Shown here: positions 7,037 through 14,042 of the stretch, one piece after another
How the letters are laid out: each line of letters begins with the position of its first letter
How positions within the stretch are numbered: the stretch's first letter is position 1
Assembly (NCBI RefSeq): GCF_001280005.1
Contig: NZ_LGDW01000490.1
Coordinates: 1-32,683, forward strand
Direction: 5' to 3'
Source: Streptomyces sp. NRRL WC-3618
Lineage (GTDB): Bacteria; Actinomycetota; Actinomycetes; Streptomycetales; Streptomycetaceae
Length of the DNA: 32,683 nucleotides
The notes under the pieces: generated by a model
Database searches by the model: none
The model's input: the letters and a program-made list of their open reading frames with translations, nothing else
What the model was told of the DNA's origin: nothing
Translations under genes and position numbers: made by a program

Positions 7037-8655
7037 ACGAGGCTCTGCCCGACGTCCCCGAAGTCCGCGTGGTCGGGCTTCCCGTACTCACGTCGGGTTT
7101 CGACCTTGTCGAGAGACTTGACCTGCCCATGCACCTCAAGGTGCACGGTCCGCTCGAACCGATGGGCGGCGAGCAGCTCGCGCAGCTCGCCGAACGCATT
7201 TCCCTGAAAGGCCGCGGCGGCGCGGGCTTTCCGTTTCACAAGAAGCTGCGGTCGGTCGCCGAGTCGGCGATCCGCCGCGGTGTGCGGCCGGTCGTCGTCG
7301 TCAACGCGAGCGAGGACGAGCCTGCCTGCCGCAAGGACACGGTGCTGGTCAACCGCGCCCCGCACCTGATTCTGGACGGCGCCCTGCTGTGCGCGGAGGC
7401 CATGGGCGCCCGCACCCTGGTCATCGGGGTGACACGTGAATCCACGCAGCGCTCCATGGAGGCCGCGCTCGCCGAGCGCGGCCTCAACAACGGCCGCCGA
7501 TCGGCCCTTCGCGCGCGCGTGCAGCGCAATCCGATCCGGATGGTCACCGGCGCCGCCGCCTCACTGGTCCGCTCCATCGACGGCGGCCCGGCGATCCCGC
7601 CCGGCCGCAAGATCAGCGCCTCGCAGAACGGCGTCGGCGGCGCGCCCACCCTGCTGTCCAACGCGGAGACCTACGCCCAGCTGGCGATCGCCGCCCGCAT
7701 CGGCGCCGAGCGCTACTGCAACACCGGCCTGTACGACGAGCCGGGCACCGTCATGCTCACGGTCTCCGGCGCGGTCGCCCGCCCCATGGTGATCGAGGTA
7801 CCGACGGGTGTGCCGCTGCGGTACGTCCTGCAGCTCGCCGGCGCCCCGCCGGTCCCGCAGGGTGTGCTGACGGGCGGCTACCACGGAAAGTGGATCGACG
7901 CGGCGACCGTCAACGAGGCGATCGTCTCCCGCAACTCCCTGGACGCGGTGGGCGGTGCGCTCGGTGCGGGCGCGATCCTGCCGATCAGCCAGGAGACCTG
8001 CCCGCTCGGTGAGTCGCTGCGCGTGGCCCAGTGGCTGGCCGAGGAGAGCGCGGGCCAGTGCGGCCCCTGCTATCTCGGTCTGCCCGCCGCGGCGCGCGGC
8101 CTGGAGGACATCCTCAACGGCGGCGGCCCGGCCGCCCTGGAGGCCGTCAAGCAGGTCGCCAAGTCGGTGAAACGGCGCGGTGCTTGCTCGCATCCGGACG
8201 GCTCGGCGATGTTCCTGGAATCGACCATCAAGGCGTTCACGGACGACCTCGCCGCCCATGTCCTCGGAAACGGCTGCGGAAGGCCCGTAGAAGGCGTTCT
8301 GCCGCTCTTCGAGGGCGGCCAGACGCCCACGGGCATCCCGGGCGGCGGCCAGGCGGAGGAGGAGAGCGGCCCCAGCCGCCAGAAGATCTACGTCGACTGG
8401 ACCCTCTGCCGGGGTCACGGCCTCTGCGCCGACATCCTCCCCGAGGTCTTCGAACTGGGCGCGGACGGCTTCCCGACCGTGGCGCAGGCGAAGGTGCCCC
8501 GGTACGCGGAGGCGAAGGCCATGCGCGCGGTGCGGCGCTGCCCGGCCCTGGCGCTGCGCATCGAGGAGGACACCAGGGCCTCGGCCCCCGACCGTCTGCC
8601 GGTCCTGTCCCAGCGTGGCGGCCGGGGCCGGCGCGCCCTCGGCAGCGGTCGCTGA
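7033..8655 (+). CDS. NuoF-like FMN/Fe-S flavoprotein fused to a C-terminal ferredoxin
   Basis: 540 aa, GTG start overlapping the previous stop, so the pair is translationally coupled. Domains in order: NuoF-type FMN/NAD-binding fold (GRGGAGFP at 60-67, NASEDEPACRKD at about 94-105), an SLBB-like segment (about 245-300), the NuoF Fe-S region (C343-G-P-C346 and C385), and a C-terminal ferredoxin (C459, C465 and C503-P). In complex I NuoF the cluster motif is S-C-G-x-C-x-P-C; here the first cysteine is Ala (ESAGQCGPC), leaving three cysteines. The ferredoxin has C-x5-C plus a distant CP, as in 3Fe-4S ferredoxins that feed P450s. It is not part of a nuo operon. Likely role: take electrons from NAD(P)H or a ferredoxin partner and exchange them with the upstream cytochrome b. 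Confidence 0.85.
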   Translation: MNEALPDVPEVRVVGLPVLTSGFDLVERLDLPMHLKVHGPLEPMGGEQLAQLAERISLKGRGGAGFPFHKKLRSVAESAIRRGVRPVVVVNASEDEPACRKDTVLVNRAPHLILDGALLCAEAMGARTLVIGVTRESTQRSMEAALAERGLNNGRRSALRARVQRNPIRMVTGAAASLVRSIDGGPAIPPGRKISASQNGVGGAPTLLSNAETYAQLAIAARIGAERYCNTGLYDEPGTVMLTVSGAVARPMVIEVPTGVPLRYVLQLAGAPPVPQGVLTGGYHGKWIDAATVNEAIVSRNSLDAVGGALGAGAILPISQETCPLGESLRVAQWLAEESAGQCGPCYLGLPAAARGLEDILNGGGPAALEAVKQVAKSVKRRGACSHPDGSAMFLESTIKAFTDDLAAHVLGNGCGRPVEGVLPLFEGGQTPTGIPGGGQAEEESGPSRQKIYVDWTLCRGHGLCADILPEVFELGADGFPTVAQAKVPRYAEAKAMRAVRRCPALALRIEEDTRASAPDRLPVLSQRGGRGRRALGSGR

Positions 8656-8680
8656 GACGACGCACCCCCCGGAGCAGCGC

Positions 8681-8713
8681 GGCGGGCCACTCGGATCGTT
8701 CGAGTGGCCCGCC
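8681..8713 (+). terminator. Perfect 13-bp hairpin after the redox operon
   Basis: GGCGGGCCACTCG (8681-8693) and its exact complement (8701-8713) enclose a 7-base loop, 25 bases past the stop at 8655. No T tract follows, as is common in Streptomyces. Confidence 0.8.
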
Positions 8714-8763
8714 GTACGCGTTCTGTGTGCACCACGCGCGGAACAGGCGCCCACAACGCCGAA

Positions 8764-8792
8764 GGCGGGCCACCCTGTTCGGGTGACCCGCC
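8764..8792 (-). terminator. Terminator of the first tRNA-Ala
   Basis: GGCGGG-C-CACCC (8764-8775) pairs with GGGTG-A-CCCGCC (8781-8792) with one mismatch and a 5-base loop. It lies 12 bases past the tRNA 3' end in the direction of tRNA transcription. Confidence 0.7.
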
Positions 8793-8804
8793 CTCAACTT
8801 TCTG

Positions 8805-8877
8805 TGGAGCTAAGGAGAATTGAACTCCTGACCTCCTGCATGCCATGCAGGCGCTCTACCAACTGAGCTATAGCCCC
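8805..8877 (-). tRNA. tRNA-Ala, anticodon GGC
   Basis: A 73-base cloverleaf. The acceptor stem GGGGCTA/TAGCTCC contains the G3-U70 wobble that identifies alanine tRNA. D arm TAGCTCAGTTGGTAGAGC is present, the anticodon stem CCTGC/GCAGG closes a seven-base loop with anticodon GGC, and the T loop is TTCAATT. The discriminator base is A and CCA is not encoded. The anticodon reads GCC and GCT codons. Its sequence is identical to the copy at 9827-9899. Confidence 0.97.
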
Positions 8878-8887
8878 TCGCACTGTT

Positions 8888-8907
8888 CCGCCGGGTTTCC
8901 CCGGCGG
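8888..8907. terminator. Hairpin between zinc-ribbon genes and tRNA-Ala
   Basis: CCGCCGG (8888-8894) and CCGGCGG (8901-8907) enclose a 6-base loop. It sits 10 bases 5' of the tRNA and downstream of the minus-strand gene ending at 8979, so it may end that transcript. Confidence 0.5.
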
Positions 8908-8958
8908 CGAGGCCAACATTACCGGTCCCCCGGTGCAGCACCAAATCGATTCCGTCCG

Positions 8959-8978
8959 CCCCGGTACGGGTACCGGGG
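8959..8978. terminator. Hairpin directly after the 77-aa zinc-ribbon gene
   Basis: CCCCGGTAC (8959-8967) and GTACCGGGG (8970-8978) form a near-perfect palindrome immediately after the stop codon at 8979-8981. It is a likely terminator or 3' stabilising structure. Confidence 0.55.
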
Positions 8979-9212
8979 TCAGGCCGTGACGAACGAGTAG
9001 AACCGTTTGAGGGTGCAGTGTTCCTCGAGGAGTCGGCCGTAGATCGGCTCGCCCTCCAGCTCACGGTAGGTCTCGATCGGGTCGCCCTTTATGATCAGCG
9101 CCCGCGCGCATTCCTCGCACCAGTACTGGTAGTCGTGGTTCACCGGCTCCATGTCACGGACGATCGGCGTACCACTGCCGCACCAGTCGCATTTCCTCCT
9201 GTGTGCACCCAT
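8979..9212 (-). CDS. Small zinc-ribbon protein (77 aa), unknown function
   Basis: 77 aa beginning MGAHRRKCDWCGSGTP. Two CxxC knuckles, C8-x2-C11 and C32-x2-C35 (WCEEC), imply one structural zinc, followed by a basic/acidic helical part ending LEEHCTLKRFYSFVTA. GGAG precedes the ATG at 9210-9212. The upstream 57-aa zinc-ribbon gene stops three bases before this start, so the two are almost certainly one operon and possibly translationally coupled. I know no function; Streptomyces genomes carry similar short zinc-ribbon proteins. Nucleic-acid binding is possible but unproven. Confidence 0.8.
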   Translation of the reverse strand: MGAHRRKCDWCGSGTPIVRDMEPVNHDYQYWCEECARALIIKGDPIETYRELEGEPIYGRLLEEHCTLKRFYSFVTA

Positions 9213-9215
9213 CGA

Positions 9216-9389
9216 TCAGCTCCAGCTGTGGCCGCAGGCCGTGCACACGTAGGAAATGCCACCGTTGTCACCGAGCACCTGGGCGACATGGCCGGATCCG
9301 CAGGAAGGGCAGCTGAGACGGGTTCTCCTGCCCCGTATGACCGCCGCTTCAGGGAGGTGACCGACCTCCCTGAGGATGCTCGCAGGCAT
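9216..9389 (-). CDS. Tiny zinc-ribbon protein (57 aa), unknown function
   Basis: Begins at ATG 9387-9389 and stops at 9216-9218. A strong ribosome-binding site (GGGAGGGAG) lies a few bases upstream of the ATG. The N-terminus reads MPASILREVGHLPEAAVI and the C-terminal half is a zinc ribbon with CPSCGSG and CTACGHSWS, the four cysteines needed for one zinc. The motif resembles the C-terminal ribbon of transcription-factor-like proteins, but the gene is too short for more. It is transcribed just ahead of the 77-aa zinc-ribbon gene with a 3-base gap. A 10-bp inverted repeat lies within its first codons. Confidence 0.75.
   Translation of the reverse strand: MPASILREVGHLPEAAVIRGRRTRLSCPSCGSGHVAQVLGDNGGISYVCTACGHSWS
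9349..9373. repeat. 10-bp inverted repeat at the 5' end of the 57-aa gene
   Basis: TCAGGGAGGT (9349-9358) and ACCTCCCTGA (9364-9373) are perfect complements around GACCG. The repeat covers codons 6-14 of the zinc-ribbon gene. On the mRNA it would form a hairpin just after the start codon and could slow translation, or it could bind a dimeric protein. Confidence 0.6.
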
Positions 9390-9778
9390 CGCAACTCCCT
9401 CCCGTCGGGCCGCGCCCCCTTCCGGCCGTTTGATTCTGCCACGGCCGGACCAATACGGTCAGCGACGCCTTCGTACCAGTCCGGACACGGCACCCGCCGT
9501 GACCGTCACAGCCGGCCCGAACACGCACACAAGAAGAGCTTCCGCAGAGGTATACGCCTCCCGGCCCCCAAGTGACTCAAGCCGGTCCGAGAAGAGTGAA
9601 CCCGGCCGCCACAAGGGTGCGTTGCCCAGGGACGGGCCAAGGACGTCGCGTCAGGCCGACCAAGGACCAGGACGGGGCGCACTCGACACGAAGGCCCGTA
9701 CGGCGCTCGGGGTGACGCAGCCCACACAGGGCGATCGCCGTGCCTAACCGGCGCCCCGGGCGAGGCCGAGGTATGCGA
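9390..9778. other. Gene-free stretch between zinc-ribbon operon and second tRNA
   Basis: Short open frames exist on both strands here, but none has a convincing ribosome-binding site or recognisable protein. The part near 9420-9480 probably carries the promoter of the minus-strand zinc-ribbon operon; I could not settle -35 and -10 elements. Nothing else was seen. Confidence 0.5.
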
Positions 9779-9810
9779 AAAGTCCCGTTCCCTGGGAGGA
9801 ACGGGACTTT
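9779..9810 (-). terminator. Strong terminator of the second tRNA-Ala
   Basis: AAAGTCCCGTTCC (9779-9791) and GGAACGGGACTTT (9798-9810) form a perfect 13-bp stem with a 6-base loop. In the tRNA direction it ends with TTTT. It starts 16 bases after the tRNA 3' end. Confidence 0.85.
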
Positions 9811-9826
9811 CGTGAATCTATTTCTG

Positions 9827-9899
9827 TGGAGCTAAGGAGAATTGAACTCCTGACCTCCTGCATGCCATGCAGGCGCTCTACCAACTGAGCTATAGCCCC
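9827..9899 (-). tRNA. tRNA-Ala, anticodon GGC (second identical copy)
   Basis: Base-for-base identical to the tRNA at 8805-8877, including G3-U70, anticodon GGC, discriminator A and no encoded CCA. The identity extends a few bases on both sides (TTTCTG at one end, CCCCTCGC at the other). It lies directly downstream of the histidine phosphatase gene on the same strand. Confidence 0.97.
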
Positions 9900-9971
9900 T
9901 CGCGTTCCGCCCGCCGGGCGGGTGAACAAGATGAACTTTAGCCTGCGACCAGCCGGAAAGTGAAATCCGGG

Positions 9972-10646
9972 TCAGTCGTCGTCACCGAGGACCGGCTCGG
10001 GCAGTGTGCCGGCGTTGTGCTCCAGAAGACGCCAGCCGCGGGCGCCCTCGCCGAGGACGGACCAGCAGCAGTTGGAGAGACCGCCGAGGCTCTCCCAGTG
10101 GTGGGAATCCAGGCCGAGCAGGCGCCCGATGGTGGTCCGGATGGTGCCGCCGTGGCTGACCACCACGAGGGTGCCGTCATCGGGGAGCTTGTCGGCGTGC
10201 CGCAGCACCACGGGGGCGGCGCGGTCGGCGACCTCGGTCTCCAGTTCACCGCCGCCGCGACGGATCGGCTCACCGCGCTTCCACGCGGCGTACTCGTCTC
10301 CGTGACGGGCGATGATCTCCTCGTGCGTCAGCCCCTGCCAGACGCCCGCGTAGGTCTCGCGCAGGCCCTCGTCGTGGCTCACCGAAAGGCCGGTGAGCGC
10401 GGCGAGTTCGCCCGCGGTGTCCGCCGCGCGCCGGAGGTCCGAGGCAACGATCGCGTCGGGCTTCAGGGAGGCGAGCAGCCGGGCGGCGCGGCGGGCCTGG
10501 CCGATGCCGGTCTCGGTGAGCTCCACGTCCGTGGTGCCCTGGAAGCGCCGCTCCACGTTCCACGACGTCTGACCGTGACGCCACAGGATGAGGCGACGGC
10601 CCTGCCCCGCCTTCCGGCGGGACCCGGTGGACCCGGTGGCGGTCAC
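9972..10646 (-). CDS. Histidine phosphatase family protein (phosphoglycerate-mutase-like)
   Basis: 224 aa. The catalytic RHG motif is seen in LILWRHGQTSWN (phospho-accepting His at about 24). The second catalytic His lies in VVVSHGGTIRTTIG (about 166) and the conserved acidic loop in GLRETYAGVWQGLT. These are hallmarks of broad-specificity acid phosphatases of this superfamily; the substrate cannot be told from sequence. The GTG start overlaps the rsfS stop by four bases (GTGA), so the two genes are translationally coupled. This rsfS-phosphatase pairing is conserved among actinobacteria. Related enzymes include GpgP-type and CobC-type phosphatases, but no pathway genes nearby support either. 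Confidence 0.92.
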   Translation of the reverse strand: MTATGSTGSRRKAGQGRRLILWRHGQTSWNVERRFQGTTDVELTETGIGQARRAARLLASLKPDAIVASDLRRAADTAGELAALTGLSVSHDEGLRETYAGVWQGLTHEEIIARHGDEYAAWKRGEPIRRGGGELETEVADRAAPVVLRHADKLPDDGTLVVVSHGGTIRTTIGRLLGLDSHHWESLGGLSNCCWSVLGEGARGWRLLEHNAGTLPEPVLGDDD

Positions 10647-11086
10647 CGCAGGCCTCCGAAGTCGGCGGTGTCCTCCTCGGCCTTCAGCTTGGCGTGCTCG
10701 GCCGCCTTGCCGCGAGTGGCCTTGGCGTCGGCGGGCAGCTCCAGCTCGGGGCAGTCCTTCCAGAGCCGCTCCAGGGCGTAGAAGACGCGCTCCTCGCTGT
10801 GCTGGACGTGGACGACGATGTCGACGTAGTCCAGGAGCACCCAGCGGGCCTCGCGGTCGCCCTCGCGGCGGACCGGCTTGGTGCCGAGCTCCTTGCTGAG
10901 CCGCTCCTCGATCTCGTCGACGATCGACTTGACCTGGCGGTCGTTGGGTGCGGAGGCCAGCAGGAAGGCGTCCGTGATCGACAGCACGTCGCTGACGTCG
11001 TAGGCGATGATGTCGTGCGCGAGCTTGTCGGCAGCCGCCTGCGCGGCGGCGGAGATGAGCTCGATGGAACGGTCAGTGGCGGTCAC
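10643..11086 (-). CDS. rsfS: Ribosomal silencing factor RsfS
   Basis: 147 aa with a GTG start. The Iojap/RsfS core is clear: LAHDIIAYDVSDVLSITDAF (about residues 22-41), NDRQVKSIVDEIEERL, and WVLLDYVDIVVHVQ (about 82-95). The family binds ribosomal protein uL14 and blocks joining of the 50S and 30S subunits in starving cells. The C-terminus has a lysine/alanine/glutamate-rich extension of about 30 residues, common in actinobacteria. The gene is preceded by strongly structured DNA (11100-11210) and is coupled to the downstream phosphatase. Confidence 0.95.
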   Translation of the reverse strand: MTATDRSIELISAAAQAAADKLAHDIIAYDVSDVLSITDAFLLASAPNDRQVKSIVDEIEERLSKELGTKPVRREGDREARWVLLDYVDIVVHVQHSEERVFYALERLWKDCPELELPADAKATRGKAAEHAKLKAEEDTADFGGLR

Positions 11087-11099
11087 TACAAGGCTTTCG

Positions 11100-11152
11100 G
11101 TCGGCGGTCGGGAACCCGTACGGGTTACCCAAGGGTCTCACGGACCGCCGAC
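11100..11152. repeat. Nested inverted repeats just upstream of rsfS
   Basis: GTCGGCGGTC (11100-11109) pairs perfectly with GACCGCCGAC (11143-11152). Inside the loop is a 14-base palindrome, AACCCGTACGGGTT (11113-11126). The structure lies 14 bases from the rsfS start codon and would form in its 5' untranslated RNA if transcription enters from upstream. Confidence 0.6.
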
Positions 11153-11176
11153 GCCACCCCACGTCATTACCGGATC

Positions 11177-11210
11177 ACTCCCCGGGAACCCGCTTCTGGC
11201 CCCGGGGAGT
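11177..11210 (-). terminator. Terminator after the LCP gene
   Basis: ACTCCCCGGG (11177-11186) and CCCGGGGAGT (11201-11210) are exact complements around a 14-base loop, 26 bases past the stop of the minus-strand LCP gene. There is no T tract. Confidence 0.7.
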
Positions 11211-11235
11211 GTGCCGCTTCCTGGGTCGCTCCGCG

Positions 11236-12972
11236 TCACGAACCGCCTTTGAAGTCCTGGCCGAGGATCACGGAGACGTCCGCGTTGGAGGCGGCCGTGC
11301 CCTTCTTCACCGAGGTCGCTGGCAGACCCAGCGTCTTGGCTGCCTCGGTGGCATTCTCCTTGTCCGCGGCGTCGGTGTAGGTGACCTGGGACGTGGTGCG
11401 GGCGGAGCCGGCCGTACCGGCTTCCACGAAGGTGAAGCCGCCGTTGAGGAGGACGACCCGGGCCTTCTCGGTGTTGCCCTTGTCGCCGGTCGCGTTCTGG
11501 ACGGCGACCCGGACCGCGGCGTCGCTGTCGGGGCTCTTGGCGGTGCCGCCCAGAACCGTTTTGACGATCGCGGAGCCGGCCTGGGCGCTCAGGGTGCCGT
11601 CGCCCTGGACGGGCAGCAGCGCGGTCTTGTAGTCGCCGCCCTTGGCGAGGTCGGCGAGCCTGGCGAGGAAGCTGCCGAGGTCCTTGTCGGTCAGCGAGGG
11701 GTCGAGGATCTGGGCCAGCGTCTGCACGGTCACCGTCGCCGCCTGGCTGTCGGAGGACAGCTTGCGCAGCACTCCCTGTATGACCTGCCCGAACCGCTCG
11801 AGCTGGGCGTCCTGGGTCTCGCCGGAGGCGCGGTAGGTGGCGTAGGCGACGGCCATCCTGCCGCTGAGGGTCTGGCCCTCGCCCTTCCGCACCAGGGGCG
11901 CCGTGCCCTTCTTCTTTGCGTCCGGGTCGGGTACGTCGGCGTTCGTGTCGAGGTCGATGTTGCCGACCAGTTCGACGAGGTTCTGCAGGTAGGGGGTGTC
12001 GAGCCGCCAGGTGCCCTCGATGTCGGTGCCGAGGACGGTGTCGAGCGCGTCGCGCGTCCCGGAGGAGCCGTCGTCGTCGACCGACTTGGCGAGCGTGGTG
12101 GTGGAACCGTCGTCGTCGGTCAGCGCGAGGGAGTTGGGCAGCAGGACGGTGGCGCCCTGCTTGGTGGTGGTGTTGTCGACGAGCAGCACCGTCGAGGTGC
12201 CGCCCTTGCCTGTGTTGTGCAGGTGGACGACGACCACGTCCCGTTTCTGGGCCGCCGCGCCGGTCGCACCGCCCGCCTTCGTGGCCGAGGAGGACGTGCC
12301 GGGCAGCTTCCCGGCGTACCAGAGGTAGCCGGCGCCGCCCACCGCCACCAGGGCGAGGACGACGGCCAGGGCGATGAAGCGGCCCCGAGTGCGACGCTTG
12401 GCCTCCTCGCGGCGCTCGGTGCGGTTCTCGGTGAAGTTCAGCCAGTCGATGACGTCCTCGGAGTCGCCGGTGGGCTCCTCGACGAAGGCGAACTGCTGGG
12501 TGCTGTAGTCGCGCTCACCCTGGGCCTGCGGGGCCCCCTGCGCCTGCGGAGTGCCGTCCTCGAGCGGGCCGCCCTGCTGCGGAATCCGGGCGGCCTGTTC
12601 GGTCGGCGCGGTCCGTGGCGTCGGCACCGAGGGCGGCGCCTGCTCGGCGACCCGGGGCTGCTGCCCGCTGCTCGCCGTCTGCCCGTAGGGGTCGTACCCG
12701 GTGGCCGGGTTCCCGGCGCCGTACGGGTCGTACGAGGGGACGGGCTGCTGCTGCCCGGTCGTGTACGGGTCGTAGCCGTACCCCTCGTACCCCTGCGTCT
12801 GGGGCGCCTGCTGCCCGTAGGGGTCGTACGACTGCTGGCCCGGCTGCGTCTGCTGCTGGTAGGCCTGCTGCGGCGGCGGCACCTGCTGGTATATGGGCCG
12901 GCCGTAGTCGTCGTAGCCGACGATCTCGTACTGCTGGTCGCCGTCGTACCCCGAGTCGTATCGGTCGTTCAC
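11236..12972 (-). CDS. pdtA: LytR-CpsA-Psr (LCP) family cell-wall glycopolymer transferase, PdtA-like, with LytR C-terminal domain
   Basis: 578 aa from a GTG at 12970-12972, which has GAGGAG upstream. Residues 1-160 are a Tyr/Gln/Pro-rich cytoplasmic region with repeated YDPYG units (near 49, 81 and 93; YDPYT near 67). One membrane segment follows at about 199-221, then an extracellular LCP-like domain (about 235-450) and a LytR_C domain (about 485-578, VRVAVQNATGD). LCP enzymes attach teichoic-acid-like polymers to peptidoglycan. From memory, the Streptomyces coelicolor gene between nadD and rsfS is pdtA (SCO2578), needed for polydiglycosylphosphate in spore walls; the symbol rests on that synteny. 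The usual arginine-rich LCP active-site motif is only partly recognisable (YRASGETQDAQLERFGQ). It lies 19 bases after nadD on the same strand. Confidence 0.75.
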   Translation of the reverse strand: MNDRYDSGYDGDQQYEIVGYDDYGRPIYQQVPPPQQAYQQQTQPGQQSYDPYGQQAPQTQGYEGYGYDPYTTGQQQPVPSYDPYGAGNPATGYDPYGQTASSGQQPRVAEQAPPSVPTPRTAPTEQAARIPQQGGPLEDGTPQAQGAPQAQGERDYSTQQFAFVEEPTGDSEDVIDWLNFTENRTERREEAKRRTRGRFIALAVVLALVAVGGAGYLWYAGKLPGTSSSATKAGGATGAAAQKRDVVVVHLHNTGKGGTSTVLLVDNTTTKQGATVLLPNSLALTDDDGSTTTLAKSVDDDGSSGTRDALDTVLGTDIEGTWRLDTPYLQNLVELVGNIDLDTNADVPDPDAKKKGTAPLVRKGEGQTLSGRMAVAYATYRASGETQDAQLERFGQVIQGVLRKLSSDSQAATVTVQTLAQILDPSLTDKDLGSFLARLADLAKGGDYKTALLPVQGDGTLSAQAGSAIVKTVLGGTAKSPDSDAAVRVAVQNATGDKGNTEKARVVLLNGGFTFVEAGTAGSARTTSQVTYTDAADKENATEAAKTLGLPATSVKKGTAASNADVSVILGQDFKGGS

Positions 12973-12991
12973 CGGTGCTCCTCTCGGCTCA

Positions 12992-13693
12992 CTAGCCGCG
13001 GTACAGCTCGCGCTTGTCGATGTAGCGCACCACACCGTCCGGTACCAGATACCAGACCGGGTCACCCTTGGCGACCCTCGCCCGGCAGTCCGTGGACGAG
13101 ATGGCCAGGGCGGGAACCTCGACGAGCGAGACGCCGCCCTCCGGGAGTCCCGGGTCGGTCAGGGTGTGGCCGGGCCGGGTGACCCCGATGAAGTGCGCGA
13201 GGGAGAACAGTTCGTCGGCATCGCGCCAGGTGAGGATCTGGCCGAGCGCGTCGGCGCCCGTGATGAAGAACAGGTCCGTGTCGGGGTTGAGCGCGCGCAG
13301 GTCGCGCAGGGTGTCCGTGGTGTAGGTCGGGCCACCGCGGTCGAGGTCGATACGGCTGACCGAGAACTGCGGGTTCTCCGCGGTCGCGATGACCGTCATC
13401 AGGTAGCGGTCCTCGGCCGGCGACACACTGCGGTCGGTCTTCTGCCACGGCTGCCCGGTCGGTACGAACACCACCTCGTCGAGGTGGAACTGGGCGGCGA
13501 CCTCACTGGCCGCCACGAGGTGCCCGTGGTGGATCGGATCGAATGTGCCGCCCATGACGCCGAGCCGGCGCTTGCCCGGGCTCGACGGGCCGTTGCCGGT
13601 CGCGCGCCGGAGCACCGGGCGGCTCTCCGTGTCGCGCGCCGGACGGTCGTCGGCGTTGTTCGCCGGGCCCGTAGGCATGTCCTGCTCTCCCAT
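12992..13693 (-). CDS. nadD: Nicotinate-nucleotide adenylyltransferase
   Basis: 233 aa. It forms nicotinate adenine dinucleotide from nicotinate mononucleotide and ATP in NAD synthesis. The nucleotidyltransferase signature [12 protein letters not shown] is at about residues 43-54, with the second conserved segment [14 protein letters not shown] near the C-terminus (canonical form ISSTxIR). The first 35-40 residues are a variable hydrophilic extension. Two starts are possible: ATG 13691-13693 (used here) and ATG 13676-13678, five codons later, which has GGAG at a better distance and may be the true one. A longer frame to 13828 is not family-like. It is followed after 19 bases by the LCP gene; nadD, LCP and rsfS clustering is typical of Streptomyces. 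Confidence 0.95.
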   Translation of the reverse strand: MGEQDMPTGPANNADDRPARDTESRPVLRRATGNGPSSPGKRRLGVMGGTFDPIHHGHLVAASEVAAQFHLDEVVFVPTGQPWQKTDRSVSPAEDRYLMTVIATAENPQFSVSRIDLDRGGPTYTTDTLRDLRALNPDTDLFFITGADALGQILTWRDADELFSLAHFIGVTRPGHTLTDPGLPEGGVSLVEVPALAISSTDCRARVAKGDPVWYLVPDGVVRYIDKRELYRG

Positions 13694-13760
13694 GCGTGCA
13701 GACCCTACCGGCCCGCCCTGGGAGCACCGGCCGCAGCCCGACGGACCCCCTGGACCGGAC

Positions 13761-13925
13761 TCAGCGGTCGCGGTTGAAACGGGTGGTGATCCACAACAGG
13801 AGCAGCAGGACGAAGAGGGCGCCGCCACCTGTGAGGTAGGGGCTCAGGCTCTCGTGGTTGCCGCCGTGCTCCTCGCCCTCGGCGGCAAACGTGACCAACT
13901 GGGCTGCGGCGCTGTGGAAGCTCAT
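13761..13925 (-). CDS. Small single-pass membrane protein (54 aa), conserved hypothetical
   Basis: ATG at 13923-13925, TGA at 13761-13763. The protein begins [22 protein letters not shown] and has one strongly hydrophobic helix ([17 protein letters not shown], about residues 31-47), ending TRFNRDR, so the positive residues suggest the C-terminus is inside. Third-position GC is high as in real genes here, and position upstream of nadD is conserved in my recollection of Streptomyces genomes. No function is known. The Shine-Dalgarno sequence is weak. Confidence 0.7.
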   Translation of the reverse strand: MSFHSAAAQLVTFAAEGEEHGGNHESLSPYLTGGGALFVLLLLLWITTRFNRDR

Positions 13926-14042
13926 CTTCGGCAGGACCTATTCGGTGAGGGCGGGATAAAGACGTCGGCTCATCGTAAGCGTGCCCCCCGACGGGGATCA
14001 CGCCGACTCCGAGGAAGGGCTTGGCGGAACTTCCGGCCCGTG

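Noticed and set aside
9376..9747. Open frames on both strands between the zinc-ribbon operon and second tRNA
   Set aside because: No ribosome-binding site, no protein-like composition and mutual overlap.
11209..13182. 657-codon plus-strand frame opposite the LCP and nadD genes
   Set aside because: Low-complexity Gly/Val/Arg translation and no ribosome-binding site; the minus-strand genes have clear domains.
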